A stretch of DNA of 64,000 bases, from positions 6,722,139 through 6,786,138 of the forward strand of contig JAJLRJ010000006.1 in the NCBI GenBank assembly GCA_024195265.1, in the 5' to 3' direction. A program made the translations under genes and the position numbers. Below are positions 1 to 10,289 of this stretch, in pieces. The notes below the pieces were generated by a model that was given only the letters and a program-made list of their open reading frames with translations, searched no databases and was not told the origin of the DNA. Within the stretch, counting starts at the first letter, position 1. Every line of letters begins with the position of its first letter. The stretch is from Dendrophyllia cribrosa. Lineage: Eukaryota > Cnidaria > Anthozoa > Scleractinia > Dendrophylliidae.

Positions 1-35
1 AAAAGCCGAGATCGTTGGGATAACCAATTGTTTAC

Positions 36-326
36 TGGCACTGGTACAGTGGTTAGCGCGTCGGACTTTCAACTTGAAGGTCGTTCTCTGCCGTCGTGCT
101 GTTTCCTTAGACAAGAAACTCTCCTTCACGCAGTCTCTCTCAATCCCGGTGTATAAATGGGTACCCGGGCGACATACTGAATGCTGGGAGGTAAACTTGC
201 GATGGACTAGTATCAACTCCAGGTGGGAGTAGTAATACTCTAAGTCGCTTCATGCTACGGGAAACCCCGTTAAGCTTCAGCAGTTGTGAGCTACTATTGA
301 CTACGCTCAAGAAAACTTTGACTTTA
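36..326 (+). repeat. tRNA-derived SINE-like repeat
   Basis: The left part resembles a tRNA A-box region (GTGGTTAGCGCGTCGGAC near 52-69). It is followed by a body of the kind seen in cnidarian SINEs: a GCGATGGACTAG block near 200, a GGGAGTAGTAATACTC block near 225-241 and a CGCTTCATGCTACGGG block near 246-261. No intact B box is visible, so it is probably an old, inactive copy. Family assignment rests on remembered similarity to dispersed coral repeats, not a search. Confidence 0.55.
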
Positions 327-1593
327 CTAGGGACACAGGTTTTCTCTCGAGAAGCCAAGATTCGAGAAAGCGGATATGTGTTTAATATAAGTTATCAGGA
401 AAATACGATGCCTGTATTTACCTTATAATTAATCTTAGAGCTTTCACAATTGTTTTAAATGATAACTGTTTGACATCAAGAAAACCAATGGTTATCATTT
501 TCATATTCGGTTGACAAAGTTTACTGGACTATATTCCTAGAATTTGCTAAATTGGGCCCGATCATTGCCTTTTATTTATTCAGTTTTCTGAAATCTTTCC
601 ACCTGGTTTGCTATCTCAAATTACTGCTAATCGAGCCAAGGTGAGAAGGTGCATGCATCCCATTCCAGATCAACAACAGGAACAAGCATTTAATTATTTA
701 ATAATCACCTTGCTAATCGAAGTTGACGTTACGAAAATAAAGCGGAAAGAGAAGCAATTTTGAAACGCCTTTATTAAAACGATCCCTGATGAAACAGTTT
801 ATTCTCCTCTCTGCCAGCTATAATCTCTCTTAAACAAGAAAGCGGAGGTTTGAACTTTTTTAATTCGGTCAATTTTTGTATGTTAAAAAATAAACTTTCA
901 AAAAATTGCACTACACTAATACCGCTTTAACAACAACGGTGCAAACATTGAAAAAAAGTCATTTTCATTGCTCATTAGTATTTCTTAATCATGCAACGTT
1001 TGTTTTAAAGAGAATGTCGTCGGGCGCCACTATATAGATCAACCATTTTTAAATGATCAAAATAATAACTAATAGACGTAGAAGTTGTCGCTCGTAACCG
1101 ATTATATTAATTTAAGAAGAAAAGCAGCATTGTCTTCAACGGCAAACTGAATAATTTCTAGCTACTTGGGAACCTTATCGACTCTGCTAAAGCAAGGCTA
1201 GACAAATTTGTCGCCCCGAAAATCAAACGGATCATCGAGCGGGGCGACGCAAAGCCGTTTATCTTTCTTTGTCTGTACTAGTAGAACAGGACGCTAACTT
1301 TCAAAGATAAAACAAATTGTTCGAGCTAGCGAAGGTTCGAGTTCGATAGGGTTGGTGTTGAATTTCAAGCATTAATTAATAATTGTGGTTTTATCATGCA
1401 TTCACAACCACGAGTCATTTTGATACAATAAGTCTGTTTTATAAGAGCATTTTAATAAGAACGTTTAGTCTGGGAACTTTAGCCAACAGAACTGACTACA
1501 CTTGAATAATAACCCTTTATTGTCAAACTGTCGAATAAAAACAGGTGGCGCGTGGAAAGGGCTGAAAAGGGGAATCTCAGTTTGGTATCATTG
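327..1593. other. AT-rich intergenic sequence
   Basis: No open frame, RNA gene or clear terminal-repeat element is visible here. It is AT-rich non-coding DNA with a few short homopolymer runs. Confidence 0.5.
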
Positions 1594-1596
1594 TAA

Positions 1597-2273
1597 GGGG
1601 GTGTTTATATGACACCGGGGCGACTTTCGCGCCGGGGCGAGTTCACTCCGGTTCCCTCTTATGGCTCTACATTTGTTTACATGGTACCACCACAAAATGT
1701 CATGCCGGCGCGAGTCGCCCCGGCGTGAGTTCACCCCGGTTGTCGCACCGGGGCGAGAATTTCACTCCGGTACGAGATTTCGCAACGGTATCATGTAAAC
1801 GTGAAAAGACCACTCGTTTCGGTGTGAAATCGGTTTGCAGGTACTAGAAATATGACTTTGCCGATATTTTGGGTTTATTTGAAAACTTTCCTCTGAAGTC
1901 TTCATTTACATAGACGATACTAGCTCACGCAAGGTGGCTTCTTCAGCTTCAACACGTTGGACGTGGGATGATGAAAAAACTGACACGTTGCTTCTAGCAG
2001 TACGAAATTATAAACGTCAAAAACTTGGCGAAGGTATAGAATGGGATTCTGACAAAGTTCTTTTGTGGGAGCACATCCGGAAGTCTCTTGGAGAAAAATG
2101 GGAAACTGATATTTGAAAGGTCGAACCATCGAGTCCAATGAAACCGCTTGATTCAGTTTTCATGTAAACATGGTATGGAATGACCCAGTCATCATGTAAA
2201 CGCGATACGAAATCACGAAGTCATCCCGGTATGAAACTCGCGCCGGTGCGAGTTTTCCCATGTAAACACCCTC
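1597..2273. mobile_element. PIF/Harbinger-like non-autonomous element
   Basis: The ends are imperfect inverted repeats: left GGGGGTGTTTATATG, right (complement) GAGGGTGTTTACATG, 13 of 15 matching. A 3-bp TAA flanks both sides (1594-1596 and 2274-2276), which fits the TWA target duplication of PIF/Harbinger elements. The interior has GC-rich subterminal repeats of a CACCGGGGCGA type and a Myb/SANT-like coding remnant. At 677 bp it is too short to encode a transposase. Confidence 0.7.
1934..2116 (+). pseudogene. Myb/SANT-like domain remnant of Harbinger
   Basis: A 60-codon open frame reads as the start of a Myb/SANT-like DNA-binding domain: an RWTWDDEKTDTLLLAV block, a basic stretch, then a DKVLLWEHIRKSLGEKW block with conserved tryptophans. 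Harbinger elements commonly carry a second ORF of this type beside the DDE transposase. Here only the domain start survives before a stop, inside an element with Harbinger-like ends. It is best read as a captured fragment rather than a host gene. The first codon is not ATG, so the true start is unknown. Confidence 0.55.
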
Positions 2274-2859
2274 TAAGGCTAATATATTGTACATTTCCAA
2301 AGCGACTCAATATCCAAAATGAATCGGCATTTTATCCCAAAAGTGTTTTTTTTTTTTCGTCAATCGAGTGAATAAGAGCCCATTTGTTAGTCACGAAATA
2401 CGTTATATAGTACAAGTTGACGCTGTTCCAGAACAAAGGAAAGAATTATTCTTGTTTTATTCATTGCTTTTGTTGCTCAAAAATGTCATCTATAAAATAG
2501 TGAAGTTTTAAAATTAGAATTTGTATTTAATAATTAATAGACGGACACCAAGTTAGTCCATTAGCAACCTGGGGTGCTCTTATGTGGGTATCAACTGTCT
2601 GTTGGTGTTCCAAAAATCATTTTCTTTCTTCTATCCCTTCTTTAAATCCCTTTAAATTGCATTCAAATTTAGGTAAAACCACGCCTTAAGTCTGATAATG
2701 GTTTGTTCTGTCTTCGAGGAATCACTTGGTATTTTCTTCTTGGTGCTTTAAAAGTATTTTGTGTAAGAGCAAAGGTGCTTATTCAAAATAATATTTAGAA
2801 GAGTTTTGACCTAAAACAGCGAAATCCCCGTGAAATTGCCCCTTAAAAATTATCTTTTG

Positions 2860-3070
2860 AAAACAATTTAGGACAAAAACAAACGAAACCGTCGGTTAAC
2901 TTTTAATCCAGTAGTCAATTCAATAAAACTTTGACAAGTGTAATTTACAAGTGTAGCCATTGTTTTAGAAGTTGAAAACAAAAGCTACACTTGTTAATTA
3001 CACTTGTAAAACTTTTATTGAATAGACCCCAGCATTAGCGGTTAATCGGCTGTCGAAAAATTGGGCCCTG
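2860..3070. mobile_element. Decayed MITE with a nested foldback
   Basis: The right part (TTAGCGGTTAATCGGCTGTCGAA then GGGCCCTG) and the block GGTTAACTTTTAATCC match the MITE at 6251-6492, so this is a second, older copy. It is interrupted at 2919-3022 by a small foldback whose arms begin TTCAATAAAA and contain a short AAGTGTAA motif. The left end is not clearly preserved. Confidence 0.5.
2919..3022. mobile_element. Small foldback inside an older MITE
   Basis: Two arms of about 40 bp are inverted copies (left TTCAATAAAACTTTGACAAG, right its near complement ending 3022). They are separated by about 25 bp. The structure sits inside the decayed MITE at 2860-3070, so it inserted later. Confidence 0.55.
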
Positions 3071-3218
3071 CATGAGTTTTTTCAAGAAATAGTTGTAATT
3101 TTTAACGGCGCGGAATAACTAAATACGCTTTAAAAAGGCTACGTAGTTTAGAAATGCAATCAAGGGAAATTACTGCTGGGGTGTACAAGCAAATGTATAG
3201 ATAGTACATCGTTTTTTC

Positions 3219-3334
3219 TTAGGTTGACCAGTGTCTATGACATTATTTTGTTTTGTAGAGCCGCCATCTTGGATTACGGATCCGAGATGTCGGCTTGACA
3301 AAATAAAATGATGTTCATCGACACAGGTCGACAT
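3219..3334. mobile_element. Imperfect foldback repeat
   Basis: Left arm AAGGTTGACCAGTGTC (mismatched form) pairs with a right arm ending GACACAGGTCGAC. The arms of about 50 bp also share ATTATTTTGTTTTGT and CCGCCATCT blocks. No coding capacity. Target duplication unclear. Confidence 0.45.
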
Positions 3335-3554
3335 TACCTTGAAGAGGACACGATGTTATGTCTATAAATTTGCTTCTGAGAATTTCTAAGAATGGTGAAT
3401 AAGATGACTATGTATAGAAAAATGACAAGTTAAGTTTTTGCTTTATTAAGAGACAAGGTTACAATCAAAGTAAGATTGGCAATCTTATATAATTAACAAT
3501 TTGCTTAGCATCTCAGTGTTCTTGGACATACACGTTTTAAAGGCTTTGTGTACA

Positions 3555-3887
3555 TTAGACCTCCATTTCCCGTCTCAAGTTGTCTTTTTCTTGGCAGTTC
3601 AGTGAACGAGCGGTTTCACAAATATTTCTTCGGTAACGAACAAACTGAAAACAGAACAAAAATGACTATGAAGGAACTATATTCCAAAGCGGATAATAAA
3701 GCGAAAGCGACATTCAACAAAGGGTTTCAGATTCTTGATAAGTAAAGGCTTTTTTTACCCCTCCTTCTTGTTTGGGGTACATGTTTTTTGGCCATGGAAT
3801 GCTCGCTTCCACACCTTGATAACTCGCCATCAGGAAAACTGAAACGAAAAGACAAAGGAAAACCAGCGAGGACGAAAAATTCTTCAT
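3555..3887 (-). CDS. Small secreted peptide, paralogue A (2 exons)
   Basis: Two exons encode 72 aa: exon 1 at 3887-3759 (43 codons) and exon 2 at 3644-3555 (29 codons and TAA). The intron is phase 0 with a GT donor (3758-3757) and a TTTTCAG acceptor. Residues 1 to about 22 are a hydrophobic signal peptide (MKNFSSSLVFLCLFVSVFL). The mature part has a PWPKNMY block, an ETARSL block and a DNLRRE end, with two cysteines. An AATAAA lies downstream on this strand (3447-3442). The architecture matches the plus-strand paralogue at 7163-7748, which supports both models. No known family was recognised. A secreted peptide or peptide precursor is the inference. Confidence 0.72.
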
Positions 3888-3965
3888 AGCGATGAACAGC
3901 GCGGATCAGATTCGAGTGTGGAATGTTCTGGTAGAATATACACTTGTGTAATGTACCAACATCAG

Positions 3966-3975
3966 TTTTATTATA
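3966..3975 (-). promoter_or_regulatory. TATA-like core promoter of paralogue A
   Basis: On the minus strand TATAATAAAA lies about 80 bp before the start codon. The sequence from here to the start aligns with the TATA-to-ATG stretch of paralogue B (7068-7162), including GTATATTCT and CAGAACATTCCACACTCGAA blocks. Confidence 0.5.
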
Positions 3976-4400
3976 CTGTCCGTTCGCGTCCTTATTTCAA
4001 TTTATTTCTATTTTAAGTACGCAGCTGCTAAAGTAGCAAGCGTTTATACTGTTCTAATGGACTTTTTATTGCTGCCATTTGTGCTTTTAATTTCAAGTTA
4101 TCGTATACGTGTTCCAGCGATAGTGCAATTACTGACCATTACTCCCTACAATCTTAAGTGAAATTCAATGATGCTTTTGCGTAATTACACTAACATTAAA
4201 AATCTACATTTGACGCACTGGTTATAACAATGATAACTTTTTATCAGGCGTGTCTGAATTAAACGTGGTAAACATCCCTCAGATGACATTTGTGAGCAAC
4301 AAAAGGAAGTTAACTAAACAATAAACTTTCTTTCCTTTTTCTATAACAGCGACAACCAGTATCACGCTTACCTTGTAGACTTCATTATTTCTTGATTAAA

Positions 4401-4431
4401 GGGGGTGGGGGGGGGGGGGGGGGGGGGGGGG
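4401..4431 (+). repeat. Poly-G tract
   Basis: A run of about 25 consecutive G, preceded by GGGGGT. It could form a G-quadruplex, and its length may be an assembly estimate. Confidence 0.8.
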
Positions 4432-4679
4432 CTCTTCTTCACTTCAACGTAAAACCCGAAAACGGGATACAGAACTGATTCGGGTTGGAATCAACACGAA
4501 TCATAGGAAAGGAAAAGAACCAGTCAGTCAGGGGTATAACTAAAGATGCAGATTAATATTTTCGCCGTTCGAGTTTGTCTTGCTGATGTAACGTTTCAAA
4601 AATCCAAGCTGGTCTTTTTTTTACGTGTTCTTAGGATCTTTAGCGCAATTTTGACGAACATCTGAAACCTTTATTATCT

Positions 4680-5330
4680 AACCTTAATTCTCTAGCTCCG
4701 CGCCGTTGAGTAAGTGCCCTTCAAAAGCCCCACGGCGGCAAAATTTTGAGAATAATTTCCGCAGCCCTATTACACACAACAAGAAAATTTCAGGCGCCAT
4801 ACACTCGACAGCAACCAATTGCGACCAAATTAATCTGTTGAGCAAACAGTTTACAGTATAACTTTACTGACACACGCCCGGCTTTTATCCTTTTAATTGT
4901 CTTGAATTTTTTTTCGGTTCTTTGTTTAAGATAGAAAATTATTTAATTGCATAACTGTTATTGAGTAAAAACGCTTCCATTATAGAATTTAACGTGAACG
5001 TAGCTGAAATAATTACTTAACTAAAAAGCCAAGACTAAGTGACTCTTTAATAAATATTAACGAAAAATATTTGAATAAACACGCCAAAGGTCTGACATAA
5101 AAATTTAAACGAGACAGTTGTCAGTAAACTGTGCATATACACGGTATATTATCAAGCAGAGACAAGGCAAAGACAGCTTAAGGCGAGAGATGGAGGCCTA
5201 ATGCTACGCAAACCCTTTAAAACGTGTAACCCTGAAAACTAATGCTAAGCAACCTTTTAATTAAACTGAATTGTATACTTTGAATCCAACTACGTTTCTC
5301 TCGTTTGTCAATAAAACAAAAACTTAACTT
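4680..5330 (+). pseudogene. Gutted relic of the small secreted peptide gene
   Basis: The 5' part (about 4800-5150) aligns with the upstream region of paralogue B, including the block GAGACAGTTGTCAGTAAACT and CACGGTATATT. Directly after it comes the end of exon 2 (AAAGACAGCTTAAGGCGAGA, then a stop) and a 3' UTR block with ACGTTTCTCTCGTTTGTCAA before an AATAAA. Exon 1, the intron and the first half of exon 2 are missing. This fits a third paralogue that lost its coding middle by deletion. It cannot make the peptide. Confidence 0.6.
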
Positions 5331-5884
5331 GCCATTTTCCCAGTCATCTAATTCATCTAGGATTCGTCTTTCTTATTATCTGTTTTATCATGCAGCGTGG
5401 CATTTTTGAGCGTTAATATATGTATCAAAATGACTGTAAAATATGACAACGCGTCAAACATCGCGGCGCTCACTGGTCATGCACCAGGAAAGACACTGTT
5501 GAAATAGTCAGATATGTGGTTTGATAGACAATTTATTCAGCTGAACGAGAAGTGTAATACGGCTGGGTAATTTTTGGGCGGCTAAATGACCTCTCTTTTT
5601 TTTTGTCGACAAATATTTAGAGGTAGAGAGTCAGCTATATACTTTCTCTCCGATTTCTTGAATATATTTTAAAGGAGAAGTGTAATTTGAAACGAAAACA
5701 AGCAATGAACAGTACGCCCATGGATGAGATTCGCATGTGGGATTTTGTGTTTTTATTCTCATAACAGCTGCGTTTCCATCGTTTTATTAATGGTACCCTT
5801 TTAATTCGTTTTATCTGATGCAGAAATTTGAACGTTGGTTACCACAATTGATTAATGGCATTTCAATGACCGCCAAAAATAATT

Positions 5885-6078
5885 TAGACTACGAGTAGTC
5901 CCTCCTTTTTCCTCAGGGATAGTAGAGCGATCGAAACGCGAGCGCGCGTGAAAACCACCCCACGCGAGAAAGGCGAGACGCGCGGCGGGAGAGAGAAAAT
6001 TGGGGTGATTTTCACGGGCGCTCGCGTTTCGCTCGCTCTACTATCCCTGAGGAAAAAGGAGGGACTACTCATAGTCTA
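5885..6078. mobile_element. Mutator-like foldback MITE
   Basis: Arms of about 80 bp are near-perfect inverted copies: left starts TAGACTACGAGTAGTCCCTC, right ends with its complement. A 9-bp direct repeat AAAATAATT flanks it (5876-5884 and 6079-6087). A 9-bp duplication with long palindromic arms is typical of Mutator-like foldbacks. The arms contain a CGCGAGCG-rich stretch. No ORF of interest. Confidence 0.65.
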
Positions 6079-6250
6079 AAAATAATTGTGAATAATTGTG
6101 AATAACAAAATGCTAAATAACAATTAAAATTAGAAATTTGCTCCTAGTAAAGTTAAAATACGAACTCGTTATATTTTTTTATAGTTGAAGTTAAATAAGG
6201 TTTGTTTCATTGACTTGCAAGACTTGCAACGATTTGAACATGTACAACCC

Positions 6251-6492
6251 CAGGGCCGAGTTGTTCAAAGCATGATTAAGCTAACCCAGGATTAGCGTCA
6301 ATTTTGAATCCAGTTAAATAACTCAACAGTTGAAAAATTTCCAATGTTTTCTGCCCTTCAGTTTTGACTAAACTTGTCTTCACTACTAGCTATAAATGAC
6401 CTTTTGAAAACATTTTAAACAGAGAAATGAAATCCTTGGTTAACTTTTAATCCGGGATTAGCGTTAATCGGCTTTCGAACAACCAGGCCCTG
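6251..6492. mobile_element. MITE with CAGGGCC ends
   Basis: The left end CAGGGCCGAGTTGTTCAAAG pairs with a right end complementing to CAGGGCCTGGTTGTTCGAAA. Internal blocks GGATTAGCG and GGTTAACTTTTAATCC recur in the decayed copy at 2860-3070. CAGGG ends suggest a hAT-like origin, but no clear 8-bp duplication is visible. Confidence 0.55.
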
Positions 6493-7067
6493 GTCTTCGA
6501 TGCTGCGAGAACAGGTCATCCAATCAACACCGAACACGGCTGCTTCCCGGGGTCTGCTTCATTTGTGTAAAGACTGATTTCAAATAGACAAGGACTCTTT
6601 TATTGTAGTGGTTCTGGGCCCCGCTTTACAGCGAAGATGTTTTCGTAAACATGCAAGAACTGATACTCACACGTGAGGCCGCTTTCTAGCAGAAAGCAAT
6701 TAGTTCAATCGCCATATAACAGCGACCAATTGCTGCTCCCTTTGTAAAGGTTTAATTAAGCGACCAAATTAACCTATAGAGTGGCTTTCCTTTATTAGTA
6801 GAAACAGCTTATAACTTTACTGACACCAACAAGAAGCGACAACTGAGATTTGAACGTTGAATTCTCGCTCTCTCATGATTGATTAACATGTACTGAAAGT
6901 TTGCTGGGTGCTCAACATATGGTGCGTCCTACTGTAATTCCTTAACTGTTTTCATTGGAAAAAGCCTATGTAAATAATCTGTGTTCTTAACCAAAATGCT
7001 AACAATTAGCGACTCTTAATAAATGAATAATAATGAAAAGTGTTTGAATAAAGACGCCAACGGACTG

Positions 7068-7074
7068 TATAAAA
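7068..7074 (+). promoter_or_regulatory. TATA box of paralogue B
   Basis: TATAAAA lies 95 bp before the start codon, with CAGTAAACTGTGCA about 25 bp further on as the likely start site. The same stretch is conserved upstream of the relic at 5101-5150. Confidence 0.55.
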
Positions 7075-7162
7075 CGAGACAGTTGTCAGTAAACTGTGCA
7101 CACACACGGTATATTCTGCCGGAACACTCCACACTCGAATTTGAATTGCGCTGTTCATCGCT

Positions 7163-7382
7163 ATGAAGAAGTTCTCGTCCTCGCTAGTTTTCCTGTGTCT
7201 CTTTGTTTCAGTTTTATTGTTGGCGAGTTATCAAGATGTAGAGACGACCGCTCCATGGCCTAAAATCATGTATAGGAGAAGAACCAAGAAACGGTCAAAG
7301 GTAAAATCGAATTTTATTGTCGAAAATTAACTGTTATTTTTGTGGTTTGTTTAGCTTTATTGTCCTCTATTTCCCCCCCCCC

Positions 7383-7413
<31 letters not shown>

Positions 7414-7748
7414 ACACCACAGGTCTGATGAGGGGAGGGGGGGGTCTGGACCCCCCGGGCCCTCCCCCTGGATCCGCCACTGAATTTTCTACGACAGGTC
7501 TTTGTAAATAGCTATTTAACATACATAACTTGCCATTTAATGCGGTAGGCAATAGACTTGAGTGACAATAGACTTTATGCTTACGAGAGTAGTCGCAATA
7601 AGAGCTTGAACTGTGTTACATGTGACTTTTTTATTTGCTTGTTTGGTTATGTTTTCAGCCTCTTCGTTACGAAAGAAACGGCTTTTTGGAGACCGCACGG
7701 TCACTCTACCAAGGAGAAGACAACTTGAGGCGGGACCGAGCTGTTTAA
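7163..7748 (+). CDS. Small secreted peptide, paralogue B (2 exons)
   Basis: Exon 1 (7163-7300, 46 codons) ends at a GT donor. Exon 2 (7659-7748, 29 codons and TAA) starts after TTTTCAG. The phase-0 join gives 75 aa. Residues 1-22 form a signal peptide (MKKFSSSLVFLCLFVSVLLL). The mature chain is short, basic and cysteine-free, with a PWPKIMY block, a strongly basic RRRTKKRSK stretch across the splice region that looks like a prohormone-convertase type site, then ETARSL and DNLRRDRAV. AATAAA follows at about 7854. Conservation of exon lengths, splice phase and C-terminal DNLRR motif with the minus-strand paralogue argues for a real coding family. A neuropeptide-like precursor or other secreted effector is possible; I recognise no known family. 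Confidence 0.75.
7374..7417 (+). repeat. Poly-C plus (CA)n microsatellite in intron
   Basis: A run of about 25 C is followed by about nine CA units. It lies in the intron of peptide paralogue B, so the length is probably variable. Confidence 0.8.
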
Positions 7749-7883
7749 TGTAAATTAAAGCAGACGGACCTGTATAGCTTATACAATTTTGGAGAACTTA
7801 TTATGAAGCTGTTAATGCTATATGTTGATTGTAACTAGGTTTCCCTCGTTTCTCAATAAACCAAGCAAAACCTTCACTGTATT

Positions 7884-8167
7884 AGAGCAGTTTTCAATTG
7901 AGTATCGAAAGTAATTTCGTAATTGCTTTGGTTTTGCATTACTACGCTTTGTGATTGGCTAAAAAATCCCGCGCCATTATCTCAACCAATCAGAAGTTAA
8001 ACCAAAACCAATCTTGATTTGCTCGCACGCGTTTTCCCGCGCTTGGTGCCGGCTGCATGTATTTGCTTCGAGTTCTGATTGGTACATCGGATTGTCTGCG
8101 AGTTCTGTGATTGGTCAGAGTAATTACTTTGGTTTTGGTTTTACGACACTTAATTGAAAACCGCTCT
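7884..8167. mobile_element. MITE with AGAGCRGTTTTCAATT ends
   Basis: The left end AGAGCAGTTTTCAATTGAGT pairs with the right end complementing to AGAGCGGTTTTCAATTAAGT. Subterminal AAAACCAAA blocks are also inverted. It starts about 25 bp after the polyadenylation signal of peptide paralogue B. Confidence 0.6.
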
Positions 8168-8433
8168 ATCGCGTGCTTATGTGATTGTTCCTTGGCTGAT
8201 TACATGTTTTGTTTGTCCCGCCGAAATAACAAAAATTTCGCTTACCTTCCATGTTATATAGCCAAATGCCACCAAATATACAACTTAGTTGAATAAAAAG
8301 ATTCTATAGAGCAAAACAGAAGCAGTAGTTTGGAAATAAAGTGCAGGATTACAAGGATGGAAGTGGATTACAGTAACTGTTCAACAAATTGATTCCGTGA
8401 CAGGCGGTCAAGAATTTCAAATTGGAACTCTTT

Positions 8434-8575
8434 TAGCCAACGACAACAACAACAACAAAAACATCATTTATTTAAACACGATATAGGTTAAAGCAAAAAT
8501 CTTGCTTGTTGGTTTTTTTTCTAGCTACAAAATAAAGACATTTCTATATACATTAAAATTAACCAATATTTTAAA
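8434..8575 (-). mobile_element. LINE 3' end fragment
   Basis: On the minus strand the piece ends in (TTG)n after AAATAAATGATG. It shares AAGCAAGATTTTTGCTTTAA and CTAGCTA blocks with the longer fragment at 9923-10289. It is a 5'-truncated insertion of the same non-LTR family, with no coding left. Confidence 0.6.
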
Positions 8576-9409
8576 ATTAATATTGCTTTGCTTTCATCTC
8601 TTTTGGCGATTTGTTCTTCCTGTTTCAAGATAATAAAACAAGCTTAAAGCAAGCTCTTGGTCAAAATAATGAAAACACGATGCATCAGCCAGGAAGTGTC
8701 CTTTTAATTATAAGAGTGCCTGACTCGTACCCAGATGCCTTGGAATTTCAGGTTAAACGCAAAGGACCATGAAAAGGGTCAACTGAAAGAGGCGCCGCTT
8801 TACTTTCTTCGCCTTTCGGCATGGGACCTTGCGTCTCCGAAAGCCCCTGGGAACGAGGCAGTAAGAGCGGTACGCAGCTCTTACAAGGTCCTCTCTGATT
8901 GGCTAAGAAAACAATGGAACAAACAACACAACAATGGATCCTAGCCTTGAAAACAATAGAGCTGCGTGATACCCAGGTCCAATAAAATTAGAGGTGTGTC
9001 TAAGTAAGAGTGCTAAATGCACCAAAATGAATGAAAGAAATAGCATGCTATGGTTCTACGAGCGATCACTCGAGCGAGGAACGCTGATCTCGTCCCGGAT
9101 GAAAAAGCCTTTTTTAATTGGTCCGAATTTTGCTACACCGTTAGACGGACTGCTAAGATGGATTCCTCACACATTGATTTCACTGAATTGTGTTCCCAAA
9201 AAAACTTTGTTCCAACTTTGTTTGTGCAACGTTAAAAAAAAAAAGATTCTACCGCCCCAAATGGCAAAGTGCCTAACCGTGGCGAGAGTAAGGGAAAAAG
9301 TCGATTGCACAAAAGTAAACTAACTAAATAAAAAACGATAAAGATTACACAGATTAAATAAATGAACAGACCAATTTACAGTTTCTACTTAGTAACCTGT
9401 CCTTAGTGT
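8576..9409. other. Intergenic, possible old repeat
   Basis: The segment at about 8708-8985 has weakly inverted ends (GTACCCAG near 8730 against a complement near 8973) and a TGGGAACGAGG motif shared with dispersed repeats. The short open frames do not resemble proteins I know. Confidence 0.35.
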
Positions 9410-9560
9410 AGAAATGAGGCTGAAGTTGACCTTATTTTGATAGAAACCTAGCTTCTTTTCATATGTAAATCATGTTGTTCTTATGCTAACTAACATGATT
9501 TACATATGAAAAGCGGGAAGGTTTGTATCAAAACAAAGTCAACTCCAGCCTCACTTTCAC
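9410..9560. mobile_element. Foldback MITE
   Basis: The left arm (GAGGCTGAAGTTGACC, then CTTCTTTTCATATGTAAATC) and the right arm (complementary, ending GACTTTGT-type and GAGGCTGGAG in complement) are inverted over about 60 bp with a 20-bp spacer. Confidence 0.6.
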
Positions 9561-9922
9561 TCAAAAGCCAGGGTACTAAGCACACAACTGTAAAATGGTC
9601 TATTCGTTACACAAGAATTTAGAAGTATTTGAGAATTTGAGTTGATTTAGTTTTAGGGAAATGTGATAACTTCAATCAGCTTTTTGTTCAAATGTGACGG
9701 GAGACTTCCAATATTCTTAAAACAGTCAAAAGTAAAGTTCGTTTAAAATATTACATAAGCCATAAGCATAGTCAAGTAAACAATAGTTCCCTTATGATGT
9801 ATTCAAACTGAAACGTGTACATTCGTACAGCTGGCAAACCTCTGCCAAGTGCGTTTTCAAGCCGTTTTCAATAGCGTAGTTTTATGAAAAGAATATTTAA
9901 GTAGTTATGTCCTTTCACTCAT

Positions 9923-10289
9923 ACAACAACAACAACAACATCCTTTATTTATGCACGATAAAAATTAAAGCAAAAATCTTGCTTGTGGGGTCGTGTTTCT
10001 AGCTACACTAATTTAAAAACGTTTCTATATACATTAAAATTAAAAATAATTATATACATGATTGGTCACATTAATAAAACTTAAAATCCATTACGTTCCT
10101 ACTTTGCGTTTGAATCGAGGTTGCATTGAAGTCCAGTTGTTTAATAAAATCGTCCTTTTTAGCTCTGGCATAAAATTGCTTGAAATTGTCAGTGTGGTAC
10201 CTGGATGCAATGTTCCAAAGTACAGCACCTCGATAGCTGATCGAGTTTTTCATATAGTACGAACAAAATCGCGGAAAGAGTCCAGTGTT
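9923..10289 (-). pseudogene. LINE ORF2 C-terminal fragment and 3' tail
   Basis: On the minus strand about 70 codons (10289-10074) read as the end of a LINE reverse-transcriptase ORF, with the recognisable block NSISYRGAVLWNIASRYH, followed by a 3' UTR and a (TTG)5-like tail at 9923. It is 5'-truncated and further broken at 10289 by a transposon with 6-bp flanks. The LINE may continue beyond that insertion after 12044. The tail is shared with 8434-8575 and resembles the (TTG)n tail of the complete LINE ending at 39374. Confidence 0.6.

Noticed and set aside
5884..6072. 62-codon minus-strand frame
   Set aside because: It reads across the arms of a foldback MITE.
7317..7552. Glycine- and proline-rich frames on both strands
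   Set aside because: They translate the poly-C/(CA)n tract within an intron.
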